A program made the translations under genes and the position numbers. This document shows positions 34,201-45,970 of a stretch of 64,000 nucleotides of DNA, piece by piece (position 1 is the first letter of the stretch; every line of letters starts with the position of its first letter). The DNA lies in assembly GCA_036346405.1 (NCBI GenBank), contig CM070548.1, forward strand, positions 54,094,279-54,158,278, given 5' to 3'. This stretch comes from Phyllostachys edulis. Lineage: Eukaryota; Streptophyta; Magnoliopsida; Poales; Poaceae. The notes beneath the pieces were generated by a model. It did no database searches. It was not told the DNA's origin and was given only the letters and a program-made list of their open reading frames with translations.

Positions 34201-36140
34201 TCTTTAATCTTTCGGCTCGGTCCCACATGTCAATCTAATAGAGGTGTATTAACTCAACCCTAATTACTTCTTTGTCCTAAACGACACGGATTTGGTCTTA
34301 ATGACCATACTACAATGTCGGTCCATTTTCGGACAAGCAGAGTAGTGAGAGTGAGGCTCCCGGTGCTGCTTGTCACCGGTGATGCAGGCACAGGGAGGTC
34401 CGGGACATGACCAAAATGGGTCCCTCTCTCGTCGGCGATGCCACCGGGTGGTGGTAGAGGCCAGAGAGATGACCGGAGGCGGCGCTACACCGGAGAAGGG
34501 CGGTAGAGCTCCTCAGGCTTGAGGTGGCTTTCGCGATTGAAGCTAATTGGCTGCTAGTGAGTGTCTGCATTGGCTTCAGGGGGTCCTGGCGATGACGTTG
34601 GCAGCAGCAGCGGCTTGGGCACCAAAAGTCACCGGAGCAGTGGCGACAAGGTCTTCTACGGTGGTGCCATGATCGGCTACCACAAAACCTAAGCTGCAAT
34701 GGCTAATCTTCTAATTTAACGTGTGCTTAAGCTTTAGGGAATTACTAGAAGCTCACCCGAGGCTTTGGAGACACTAGAGGATGACTGAAGCAGCTTGATG
34801 ACGTTGAGCAATGGCGGCGCGAAGGAGGCTCCCGTCGACAGCGTGCTACAGCGATGGTGGTGTTACAAGAAGGTGCGCATTAGCTCCCTAGCACCCTAAG
34901 GATGGTAGAGACAGAATGAATCGACAGGGGACTCACTGAGTCGGTGGCTAACTAGAAAATGATTATGGCGACTAGAAATGGGAAAGAAGATCAATCCCGA
35001 GGATTCTTCGTGATTGAAGCTTAATTAATAGAGGGGAAAGCATCAGTGGTGTATAAGACACGATATGACGCAAGAAATGGAGGTTCAAGCTCACCCGATT
35101 GTCGAAAATGAAGATGCTCCAGAACGGGTGCGCGTCGGAAGTGAGGAAGACAATGGCTTGCCAGAGCTAGGGGTTCCTGGAGCTACATCAAGCACAGAGA
35201 GAGTATCAGTGAGGTAAGGGACGCGTGATGACACAATTGGTGAGAGAAAGGAAGCTCACACGAGGAAATGGCATTGCAGAGCTTGCTTACTGGTGCCAAG
35301 AGTGACGCTCTTGTTCTCTGTGATTCAAGGAGCTTGGAGCTCAAAGAAGGCATGAGAGTGAATGAGGGGCGAGCTTGAGCGAGAGTGACGCACTCAGAAG
35401 CTTAAATAGGGATGAGAATCTCACGAGATGGACGACGAGAAGAAATGGCCGTGGTGAGAACCTGTGCTCAACCTTTTGGCATTTCCGCCAGGGTGGTCGT
35501 TGAGCGTCATTAAGGGGGTGGGCAGCATAGGTGGAGGTAGGCGAAGGTGATAGGAGCAGTTGGAGCGAAAAACAGTGGGTGATGTGGCGAAATCGTGGGT
35601 GATCAGGTGAAGCACTCGTGAGTGTGCATTGGCAAGAGCGAGCGGAGGTGGAACAAGCGTCCTGGCAAGCGGGGGCCACTTGCTAGCGAGAGGTGAGAGA
35701 GAGATTAAATCAAGATTTTGGATTTAAGGCTGAGGATTTTGTTGAATTTTTGTATTGAGCAAACAAGGTCTGAATTTTATGAAACTTTTTGTGAGGGCTC
35801 CTAACTTGATATAGTTTCTTATGTGAATTTTTCAGAAGTTCATATTTTATGTGATTTTCTTCAAAAATCTTACAATTTTCTGTTTTCAGGTAATTGTATT
35901 TGTTACCCTTAATGAAAATCTACAAAAGTTATTTAATAAATTTTTCTCTTAAGCAAATATGCCTAATTAATTCCCTCACTTATTTTTATTCCATTTTTCC
36001 TGATGTTCTTATAGGTGCATGTTTGTATGAATTTTATTATTTGCTTTATGAATAATTCTTTTATGCAATATAATCTGAAAATTACTTTCCCCTTTTAATT
36101 ATACTATGTATTCCCAAAATGAGATTTTTGGGATGTTACA

Positions 36141-36500
36141 CACTGTCACGCTACTGTCCTCGGCGTGGCCAAACATGCCACGTAAGCCCTCGTCTGCACG
36201 TCGTTCCAACATGGAAGGATTGCATGGACATTGTCACACCAGCACTCATGGCGTGACAAACCCCTTGTCACGCCAACTAGCTTCTGGTGCTGAGTCCTAT
36301 CACGCTAGGGCTCCTGGTGTGACAGTACTAGTCTGTCATGCCATGGGAACTGGCGTGACATAACTGTGCCGTCACGCCAATGTGTGGGCAACTAAAGAGG
36401 CATTACAAGCCAGGTCCCTGCTTCTGGTGCCAAGTCCTGTCACGCCAGGAGCCCTAGCGTGATAGTACCGGACTGTCATGCTAGTTATCATAGCGGGACA
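36141..36500. repeat. GTCACGCC dyad cluster, left side of the MULE
   Basis: TGTCACGCC/GGCGTGACA words in both orientations recur about ten times, with near-equal spacing and partners such as CATGGCGTGACA. A second cluster of the same words sits at 38740-38940 in the other TIR. Confidence 0.75.
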
Positions 36501-36679
36501 ATACTTTTGTCAACAGAAAATAGCAACATGTGTGTGTGTGTATCCATTCAATCATTTCATTCAAATAGCAACATGTATGCATATATCTATTCAATCATTT
36601 CATTCAACAGGATAGACAACCTAGAAGCATCTATACATATATTCATTCATTCAATCATCTATTCAATCATTTTATTACA

Positions 36680-37051
36680 TCACTTGCGCTTTTGTAGCGG
36701 ACCCGTTCCTGGTGTGAATCTAGACGCTGGATGTTCACTGCGTGTGCCCTCGACGACGTTGATTGAACTAATGTCTGTGCGATCACAGCGTTTACGCCAC
36801 AGAGGCGTGGCCTGAGTCAGCTGTGTGGCGGTAGGTGCACCAACAAGGTCTGAGAGAACCATCTCGCCGGGCAACCTAGCATCCACGCCATCGTTGTTGT
36901 CCTCCTCCTCTTCCTCGTCTCGTGCGGCCAAAGTGGAAGTCGTTGCCTGTGATGATGCCATTGCCCGTGATGTAGCATACAATGATCCACTCTGAGCGGG
37001 GGCAGGTTGAACAACATCTGCCGCCGCGGTGCAGTTCATTTTAGTCGCCAT
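36680..37051 (-). CDS. Hypothetical protein inside the MULE
   Basis: An ATG-started frame of 123 codons, Ala/Thr/Ser-rich at the N-terminus, with an acidic run (DEEEEEDNNDG) near residues 45-55 and a basic end (PLQKRK). I recognise no domain. It lies within the Mutator-like element, so it may be captured host sequence or an accessory frame. A possible splice acceptor (CTTGTAG) lies just upstream. It could also be chance. Confidence 0.25.
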   Translation of the reverse strand: MATKMNCTAAADVVQPAPAQSGSLYATSRAMASSQATTSTLAARDEEEEEDNNDGVDARLPGEMVLSDLVGAPTATQLTQATPLWRKRCDRTDISSINVVEGTRSEHPASRFTPGTGPLQKRK

Positions 37052-38739
37052 TCACGGGCATCGGCGGCGAACCATCTACAAGGAAAAAAAGAGTCATAAC
37101 CCGGTAGTGAATAAAATAAAGTTAAACAAAAACCTAATGGAAGAAGGGATTAATTTTTAGAACCACTGATTTAACATACTAAAGTTGCTTTGGATGGACC
37201 TAAATATTGGTGATATATGAATTAAAACAACAAAAGGGGTATTCTAGAACTTAAATTTACCTATGCCGCTATACATTACATACACCAAATAACATAAATG
37301 CATGTGCACCATGCAACTAGTGTCATTTATTCATGAACCTTGACAAGTTGTCTGTGGCTATCTCAGTTTTTGTGCCTAATAGCCTAATAGGTGTACATGA
37401 ATCTGGTTTGGTACCTGAGTCTGCCTATCCTCCAAAATGCCCAACATAATGAATAAGATCCATCATAGCATACTATGTCTTCAAGTCAAAGCCCATGTCA
37501 AGCTGTCTGTGCCTATCATAGCATACTGTAAATGAATATGGATATTGCCATGGCATTCAACTCAGCAATAGTGGATAGCATACTATGTCTTCCCCAACAC
37601 CAACAGGTAAAGTCAGATTGCATGACTCTTTCCATCAAAACTAATTTGCTACATTTCCTGAAATCTCATTATCACATACGGCATGTTGGTCAGATGGTGT
37701 TGCGTGCATTGGCAAATACTTTCCAGCAATGCACAGAAAAGGCTACTGCTCTAGGAGAGGTCATATGTAGACTTAATTAGTTTATCAACAAGGTGACTGT
37801 ACACTTCCAAGTTTTCTGAGTAAATAAAAGGGACCTGTGATGAAATTTACTTCAAAAATTTACCACATTAAGCTATTCAGCCTATGAAAGTTTCAGACTA
37901 GTACCTTCTAATGGTAGTAAACTGTACATTAGGCTATTACCATTAGCTATCACAAATAAACATATACATCAGATCGTACAAATAAGCATAAACATCATAT
38001 CAACATAAAATTTTCAGTTTCTTTCCATGATTGGGTTTCAGTTTCAGTCCGCTAGGGAGTGAGAATCAGTGAGCCACTATTTATGTAAAACGACATTACA
38101 ACTTGATTGAGAGAATTGAGATGAACGTATTACCAGAAATTTTAGTGAAACTTCCACATGTTAAGAAGCAGTAAAGAATTAACTTTGCCATCTCTGAAAT
38201 TGGCTCTACATTATTGTCAAAATAGTGAAATACAAGTTGTTTCTGAAATTAACTTCTAGCATGGATCTAAATGGCACTCCTGAACTTTCTGAAGGAGAAA
38301 CATTATTCCAATTGAACAAACTTATTTGATTGGAAGCCACAGCCTGGTGTTTGCAACTTAGCCAAAGTGGAGGATTAATGAAGAGCACAAAGCAGGCATA
38401 AAGAAAAGCAATGTCTACATATATAATTGCATTGTATTGTGTCATTGTGTGTATTGGTGTACTCAGTTAGCTACCTATAGGACCTACATTGCCCAGACCA
38501 TTTAAACCAATTCTATCAAACATCCAATTCGGCATAAACCCTAAATCCACAAATCAAACCGATTTAATCCAAAAATAAATGGAGGGAATGGGTTACATTA
38601 CCTTGGGGAGATGGTCTCCACGAGTTTATGGGCGTTGAATCAGCTCCAAATCGTCGGATTTAGGGAGGTTGGGGCGGGGAGGAGAGAGGACGCGTGGGGA
38701 GGAAGAGAGGGATTTGGAGGAAAATGAAGAACCGGGTGG
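37052..38739. other. MULE interior without recognisable genes
   Basis: AT-rich sequence; only short frames. The two words CATAGCATACT and TATGTCTTC recur near 37465-37590. No transposase similarity seen. Confidence 0.35.
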
Positions 38740-38940
38740 GCCGACGGCACCACTGTCACGCTGCGCGTGTTGGTGTGACAAGGTAGACTTATCACGCCAT
38801 GAGTTAGGGCGTGACAACGGCTATGCAAGTCCTCTACGCTGGCACGGCGTGCGGATGAGGGTTTGCGTGGCAAGTTTGGCCACGACGAGGATAGTGGCGT
38901 GACAGGGTGGTTTGGCCACACCGCGAGTCATGGCATGACC
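38740..38940. repeat. GTCACGCC dyad cluster, right TIR of the MULE
   Basis: Inverted counterpart of the cluster at 36141-36500, with TGTCACGC, GGTGTGACA, ATCACGCCATGAG and GGCGTGACA words. The shared order with the left side shows it is part of the long TIR. Confidence 0.75.
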
Positions 38941-39313
38941 AAAGGGGTCAGAATTGGAAATAAAGTTAGCGAGGGGTTAATTTTAAAATATTATTAAAAA
39001 AGGATTAAATAGAAAAAAATTCCAAATCCGATGGCACGTTTCAAAACCAGCTGTTGGAGTACTAAGACAAATTAGCCAGTAAAGCTAGGTAGAACTATTA
39101 TGAGAAAACTACTCTTAGAAGTATTTTTATAAATATTAATTCCACCGCACGGGTGGTGCCAAAAATTAGCGATGAGTGAACCCAGATAAAACTATATCAT
39201 GCAATACTATTTGGCTAGGAGGCCAATTAGCTAATAGGTCCAGACAAACTTCTATAAACCTAAAGGGGTCAAATGGAAAATTCTAGAGTATTAAGGCCAG
39301 CTTCTCCCTCTAC

Positions 39314-40475
39314 CAGGGGCGGCGGCAGGGGGGTGCTCGTGGTGCACGGGCACCCCCAAAATAAATGAAGTTTTTTTTTAAAACTAGGTATAAGCATGGG
39401 CGAGCCTAAAAAATAAATGAAGTTTTTTTAAACTAGGTATAAGCACTCAGCAGTTAATTTGTCTATTTCAATAATTCAAACCCACTAGGCCACCAACGAG
39501 CAAGTCGCCAGAACCGAGGCACCGCGACCTTCCTAAGTCATTGTACAATTGATCACAGAGAGTATCTTGTCACAAAAGACTAGTTGTACAAGCTAGCGAA
39601 GCTTTTGGCATATGTTAATTTAAGCGTTTGATTCTTGGCGCAACCTTTTGTTCTTGTCATGGTGTCATCTCGGCTAGCTACAATCGCTAACTGAAACAAT
39701 CACTTCCTGATGCACACCTGTACAGTACTAGTAATTTATCTCTTGTACAATCATGGGTGGAGCCAGTAGGGGTGCCCGGACACATCAAAAAATCAAAAAC
39801 ATTTCCCGGGATTAGTTCTGCATTTAGGCCATATTCGTAGTACTCCTTAGTGTGCACTCTCTTGGAAACTCAGCTCATAACCCATGGTCCGCTCATGCCT
39901 CCACTAGCCCACAACCATCTCATCACTCACCAACCCACATCCATCTCTATCTCCAATACTCCAACTCCTCTCCAATTTGGTTCCTGCGGCTCGACGGCCA
40001 GTGCGGCACGGAGAGGAGGAGCGGTGGGCGGCGTGGCACCAGTGTGGGAGCAGCAAGTCATTTTTCAAAATGATTACTATAGTAATGACATGCGAAAAGA
40101 TACTAGTAGACAATTTCCTTCGTTCTTTTTTTCTTGATGTTTTTTACTTCTAACAGGCAAATTCCTGGCTTTGTTGGGTGATGCGTAGTTTGAACCAGTG
40201 AAAAAAATTTCGGCGAAATTTTGTCGGTTATCGGCAAAAATCAAACCTTGGCTATGCATTTTTTTTTCCTGTATTTTCGTTTTAACTTCACAAAAATTTT
40301 AAATTTCGATTCGAATATTTCGGCCAAAATAAATCCAAAAAATCCGGTAACCGAGTCTATCGCTAGGCTCCGAAATTTGTTCCCAACCGGTAGCTTTTTC
40401 CCTGGTTTGAACTAATCGTACCCGGCGTTGCTTTGTGTGTGCACCCTCAACTCCAAATTCCTGGCTCCGCCACTG
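39314..40475. mobile_element. Non-autonomous hAT-like element (1162 bp), TSD CCCTCTAC
   Basis: The left end CAGGGGCGGCGGCAGG and the reverse of the right end CAGTGGCGGAGCCAGG are imperfect inverted repeats. A perfect 8-bp duplication CCCTCTAC flanks it (39306-39313 and 40476-40483), as hAT transposases make. Near 39345-39450 a ~58-bp segment containing AAATAAATGAAG and ACTAGGTATAAGCA is tandemly duplicated. Near 39755 GGTGGAGCCAGTAGGGGTGC resembles another end of the same family. No transposase. Confidence 0.85.
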
Positions 40476-40483
40476 CCCTCTAC

Positions 40484-41584
40484 CCATCACTTATTTCGCC
40501 CACAATTTCGTTACCACTTTGTAAGATTTGGTGGTTTTATAATATTGGTAAAGTGTATTGTTGTTTATAACATGCATGTGGTGTTATAGTTATTTTTCTC
40601 ACCTTTATGCCTAACATAATGAAAAGATAAAGTAAATTGCATTAGGGATCCTCAAAAATCTTTACAGGTTTATTCGGGGCACAGTGATCCTATATGCATA
40701 ATAACATATCGTTGCTATGCCAAAAAAAACTGGCAAGCTCACAGTCCAATTCGGAAATTTCCCCGACTCAACTTGGAAAATACAACTTTCAATTAAAATT
40801 TAGAACTTTCTACTCGGAATTCAAACTCAGTTAAGAGATTTCCCCCACTTACAACTAGATCTCACACGGGATTTCAAAAACCTCCCAATCCACGAGCACG
40901 GCCGGTCAACATGTCACGTGGCTTAGGACCTTGATGTGGACGTGGCCTCGGCAAGCCGGAACGCAGCAACGTGGTGAGTGAGGCTTGCAGATGTGCGTCG
41001 ATGGTGGGTAAATAAACTAGCTGGAGATAGAGGCAAAATGGGAAGCTCTCACCTGCGGCTAGCATAGTGCGGAAAACCGGACAACATGATCGATTCATGG
41101 TTCATCGGTACAACCGTTGATTTTTTCAGTCAGACCGCGATTCAATAGTACTATTTTAATATATGCCAGCATAATCAATTAGAAAATCAATGGGTTAGTG
41201 TCATCTACCAGACAATGTAAGATAATAAAGATGCATATGCCCACTTTAGACCAACAATGAATGTATTCCAGATTGCTCACTCCATCGTAAGGAAGCAAGA
41301 GGTTGCCAGTTTAAATCATAGCGGTGCAATGCTTTAAAAATAATAATTTTCACCCTGGTTTTTTGGGCACACGATCCAAAGAGCAAACTGGAACGGACCA
41401 GGCTCTACTCCCAATTTTTTTTTTCCGGTCAGACCGCAAGGCACTAATGCGCGGGCGATGGCAAGGGTAGTTTGGGGAGGAAGTTAGCCAATCAGATTTT
41501 GGTGTAGAAATGGGAAGGAGAGGACTACGGAACTAGAAATGATGAAGACGTACGAAGACGAGCGAACCAGTTTACGTTCTTTTA
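40484..41584. other. Spacer, no gene seen
   Basis: Mixed composition with short frames only. No TIR or TSD pair recognised. Confidence 0.3.
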
Positions 41585-41816
41585 GGGTATGTTTGGTTAG
41601 TGGGATGGAGTTGAATAGGTTGAGATGGTCTAATACCATATGAATCTATTGTTTTGGGTGAATGAGATGGTTCAGCATCTAGAGATAATATTACACAAAT
41701 TTGTATTCCACCATCTAGGATGTGACGGTTCTATTCAAGCAACTAAATACATGGATATCTTTGTTGTTGAACCAACTCATGTATATACCACTTGGTATAA
41801 GCAATCAAACACACCC
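41585..41816. mobile_element. Tourist-type MITE (232 bp)
   Basis: Ends GGGTATGTTTGGTT and ...AATCAAACACACCC are inverted repeats, flanked by TTA on both sides (41582-41584 and 41817-41819). TIR sequence, length and TSD are those of grass Tourist elements of the PIF/Harbinger superfamily. Non-coding. Confidence 0.9.
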
Positions 41817-41819
41817 TTA

Positions 41820-42129
41820 GAGTGCGAGCAAAATAGATCCAACTAGTATATCACCTGTGCTTTGCTGCAGCCTACGGGTTCCTGATTGGTGTTTATTTCT
41901 ATCAAAGTGTCAACACTGATGAAAAGATTCTTAGACTATTTATACTTTCCGAAGAGTGCCATAGAAATATGTCTTTCCATGAAAGAATGTTTTTCATGAA
42001 ACAACGCGTAGAATCTTACAAACTTCCATCGTTTCAACTAAAAGATTTATATTGATAGGTTAATTGAGTTCAATATGATGGCTACAATTTTAAAGGTGAC
42101 GTGGTATAATAATGATGGCGCATTAGGAG
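41820..42129. other. Spacer, no feature seen
   Basis: AT-rich DNA between the Tourist MITE and the copia LTR; nothing recognised. Confidence 0.3.
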
Positions 42130-42349
42130 TGTTGAAGAACGTAGTAATCATAGGAATTCAACAACCAATCATCACAAAAAAGATGAACAATCACAGAGAG
42201 ACGAACGGTGTAGACACAATATGGGGAACCTCTTTATTGATAGATTGATTTTTTTTTCTAAGTACAATGAGATCCTATTTAAAGACTAAACCCACTGGAG
42301 ACAGTTTCGGTATTATGCCTATCAACCCTTAAATCAGGGTTTCTCAACA
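42130..42349 (-). repeat. Copia 3' LTR (220 bp)
   Basis: On the minus strand it begins TGTTGAGAAACCCTGA and ends GTTCTTCAACA (TG...CA). It contains TTTAAATAGG as a probable TATA box. Short LTRs like this are typical of Ale/Retrofit-type copia elements. The AGGAG beyond it (42125-42129) would be one half of the TSD. Confidence 0.75.
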
Positions 42350-42564
42350 CTCACCCTTGGGCGAATACCACGTCATACACATATCTTATTAAAAACTCCT
42401 CCCAAAAACCGAGTGGGAAAAAAGGATCGGAGAAAAAAATGCATTGCATCCGTAAGCTGCATTGCATCGTTGCCTCGTTAAAAACCTTTATGTGAGAAAT
42501 CTTCAAGAAAAACTCACTAAGGGAAAAAGAGTACAATCTCTTTACCTTCTGGGTTAATTTTTAG

Positions 42565-45500
42565 GATTAAGTTAAGATTTTAAGACCTTAAGTGGATTAT
42601 GATTCAGCGGATTCTCCCCTGATCTCTGCAACTCTCCAAGACGCTTCATTCCAATAGCATGAACGCATCGTTGAAAACTGGATGCAAACAAAGACTTAGT
42701 TAATAAATCAGCTAAATTTTCACAAGATCTAGTTTACAGGATCTTCATCTCATCATTCTTCTAGAGTTCATGAGGATAGAAAAATTTGGGAGTAATATGC
42801 TTCATGATATTACTTTTAACATAACTCATTTGCATTAGTGCAACACAAGCAACATTATCTTCATAGATAATTATGGCGCTTAAGTATGGAACTTCTAATC
42901 CTAAAACTTCCTCATTTTACATCCTCGGTCTGAAAGGGTCTTTATCCACATCTAGGGATCTTACTACCATGGGGGGTCTTCAAAGGATGAGATTTTTTCA
43001 TGTTAAATTTCTCCAATATCTTCTTGGCATAGGTAGACTGGTGTACTAAGATTCCTTCAGGGAAGTGCTCTAGCTGCAGGTCTAAGCAATACCTGGTTTT
43101 ACCCAAGTCTTCCATCTCAAACTCTGTCACAAGGTAAGAAATTGCTTCATTTATGTCCTCTGCGGTTCCGATGATATTTAGATCATCGACATAAACTGAG
43201 ATGATATAAAATCCATTCGGGGACTTCTTTATAAATACGTAGAGACAATCATCATTATTTGAGTAACCCTTCTTCAGGAGAAAGTCACTTAGTCAGTTGT
43301 ACCACATTCTTCCTGACTGTTTCAATTCGTACATCGACCTCTGTAGTTTGACGCTATACATATTGCGATTAGTATTATTAGGATCCAGAGTTTTGATTCC
43401 TTCGGGGACTCTCATATAGATATCCGTATCCAATGACCCATATAAATATGCAATCAATAAATCCATCAACTTCATTATTAAATTCATACAAGCTACCATT
43501 GATATTAAGTATTGGAACGTGGTTCCACTCATCACAGGTGAGTAGTTCTCATCGTAATTGATGTCAGGTCTCTGCGTGAACCCTTGTGCTACAAGCCTCG
43601 CTTTATATCTTACAACCTGGTTGTTCTCATTTTCTTTTCTGGATGAAAACCCATTTGGATCCTACAGGGAACACTTTAGGAGGTCTTCGAGCAACATGAC
43701 CGAATACTTTCCTTTTATTCAGCGAGTGCAATTATGGCTCAATTGCTTCTTTCCATTTGACCCAATCCGAGCGCTTCTGGCACTCTGCTATGGACTTTGG
43801 TTCTAAATCTAGTTCAAGAGTTTTAGCAATTTTAGAGGCAAAGTATATGTCGACAACTATATCCTTTCTTTTATATGACTCTCTCAAGTCCACATAATTT
43901 ATGGAAATTTCTTCATTTATTTCTTCCAGCTCCTCATGATTTTCCACAACGATGGAGTCTGGGTGTTCCGATCTCCCAGCATCAGATTGTGCGCGCGAAT
44001 TTTCGCTGGAGTTACCATCCTTAGGATGGATCACTTTAGGGATTTTCTCAACATCAAGTTGGGGTTCTTCAACTATCTCATAGAGTGATTTGTCTTGTTC
44101 AGTCCTTTGTTTCTGCTGACGTCTCCGCGGAATTAAATCACGTGTACCCGATGGTCTCCCCCTCTTCTTTGCATGAGAGGCATGAGTGGGTTTGGTATCC
44201 TTCTGGGGTACTTTCACTCTCTTCGGTGCATTTACTGTAGGTATTTGTGATTTTGTCACTCCCTTAAGATTAGTGAAGGCACCTGATAGACTATTAGCTA
44301 TTTGTTGCAAATCAATTATTCTTTGAACTTCCTGTTTTGAGTCTTTGGTGCGTGGATCTAAGGACTGAATACTAGTGACATTCCAATCTATTTGTCGGCA
44401 TTCTTTAGAGTGGTAATTATCTCCCCCTAATGCTGGGAAATTGTCCTTATCAAAAATACAACTAGTGTACTGAGCCGTGTGCAGATCCCCTGTCATCGCC
44501 TCTAGGTATTTAATAATTGACAAACATTCAAAATCTACATAGGTTCCCAACTTCTGGTGAGGGCCCATGGTTGTACACTACGGTGGTGAAATCAGCATGT
44601 ATACAACACAACCGAATTGTCGCAGATGGGAAATACTTAGTTCTTTTCCACACACTAATTGCAAGGGGGAAATTGGATGATATGCAGCTGGTCTGAGTTG
44701 GATTAATGTAGCAGTCTGCAGCACTGCATTGCCCCAACAGCTAGTGGGTAGCCTACAATTCTGTAAGAGTGGCCTAGAAATAAGTTTTATTCTTTTAATT
44801 AATGACTCTGCGAGGCCATTTTGAATATGGACACATGGTACATAATGCTCTGCTTTAATGCCCAGAGCCATACAATAATCATTAAATGCCTTTGAGGTAA
44901 ACTCGCCAGCATTGTCCATCCGGAGGCAGTTTGGGAAATTAATTTTGCAAAAGCATGGCTCCGTGTAGACAACAGACAAACATGGGACCATCTAGTAGAG
45001 GCATCTAACAGGACCATAAAATATCTAAAGGGGCTCGACAGGGGTTGGATAGGTCCACAATATCACCCTAAATTTTCTCCAGGAAATTAGGTGATTCATC
45101 TCTTAATTTCAGATATGAGGGTCTAGTAATTAATTTTCCTTTAGCACGAGTAGGGCACATGACATCTTCAGGTCAAGGAAAGTCTGTAGTTTTTTATGTT
45201 ATGGCCAACAGAATTATTGATAACTTTTCACATCATACCTAAACCAAGATGACCTAGACGATCATACCAGATCTTAAAAATTTCTGGGTGTTTAACAATT
45301 GTTTTTATCGCAACATAAACTTCAGATTTTATATAAGTGTAGTACAATCCTGATAAAAAAGAGGAGAGTTTTTCAACCACTTTGCTTCTGGCATCCATTA
45401 GACTTAGTCATGAGTAGCTATTATGTACCATTCTCATTATCAGTTTCTAAGTGAATTCCATTGAGATGAATGTCTTTAAACTAAGGAGGGTACGTTTAGA

Positions 45501-45857
45501 TGCGGGATACATAAGAGCATCCTCGACTATTATACATGTACCCATTGGGAGAACTATGACGGCCCTTCCAGTGCCGACTATGAGAGCATCACTTCCGGCG
45601 ATGGTCATGGTATTCCTAGTTTTCTTAGTTAATGTCTGGAAATATTTAGTTTCTCTAAAAATTGAATTAGTGGTGCAACTATCTACAAGACAGATTTCCT
45701 CTTCCGCCATTTGATCGTACCGGGTTGTTCCATATTTAAAACATGATTTTATAATCAAACAATTATTCAACAGGAAATATAGTTCGAAATTAAATAGAAC
45801 AAGCATAGACCAATAAAATAATGAATTTAAATTAATTTGGAAAAATAACAATGCCAA
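42565..45857 (-). pseudogene. copia pol (PR-IN-RT-RH, broken)
   Basis: Protease at 45857-45447 has LVDSCTTNSIF, where the Gly of the Asp-Ser-Gly motif is Cys. Integrase keeps its three acidic sites: VLLDASTRWSH (about 45010), RMDNAGEF (about 44910) and NGLAESLIK (about 44800). A long linker follows (44568-43732). RT at 43535-42942 has YLYGSLDTDIYMRVPEGI and an intact YVDD box at 43193-43182, with a stop after MWYN. RNase H ends near 42565 (ENLADLLTKSLFASSFQR). Order and motifs are those of Ty1/copia. Frame breaks make it non-functional. Confidence 0.85.
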
Positions 45858-45970
45858 GAGTTCAGCCTAAGAAAAATAATGAAAGATAAATGCTCAACAT
45901 CAGCACGAATAAACCAATGTTCATCGGGAACTGAAACTAAACTAATATGCAATAAATCATCTAAAGGAGA

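Larger units (their letters stand above)
29944..36140 (-). mobile_element. Long solo LTR 2, containing a CACTA element
   Basis: On the minus strand it begins TGTAACATCCCAAAAATCTC and ends GGGTCCGACA. Flanks CACTC (29939-29943) and CACTG (36141-36145) agree at 4 of 5. The insertion splits the left TIR of the surrounding Mutator-like element. Removing the CACTA insertion (2030 bp plus 3-bp TSD) leaves about 4.16 kb. Same family and same orientation as the LTRs at 23533 and 52364, shown by GAGTAC...GTACTCAGCAAGAC near 32380. No internal retroelement domains. Confidence 0.85.
29825..39022. mobile_element. Mutator-like element, ~3.0 kb, interrupted by a solo LTR
   Basis: The left end GAATTTTTATTATTATTTAA and the right end (reverse strand) GAATTTTTTTCTATTTAATC start long inverted repeats that share TTTAATCCTTTTT, CTCGCTAACTTTATTT, CAATTCTGACC and more. 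They extend about 260 bp once the LTR at 29944-36140 is removed. Flanks CAAACCCGA (29816-29824) and CAAATCCGA (39023-39031) match 8 of 9, the 9-bp TSD of Mutator-like elements. Without the LTR and its TSD the element is about 3.0 kb. No MURA transposase is seen; the only notable frame is at 37051-36680. Non-autonomous. Confidence 0.85.
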
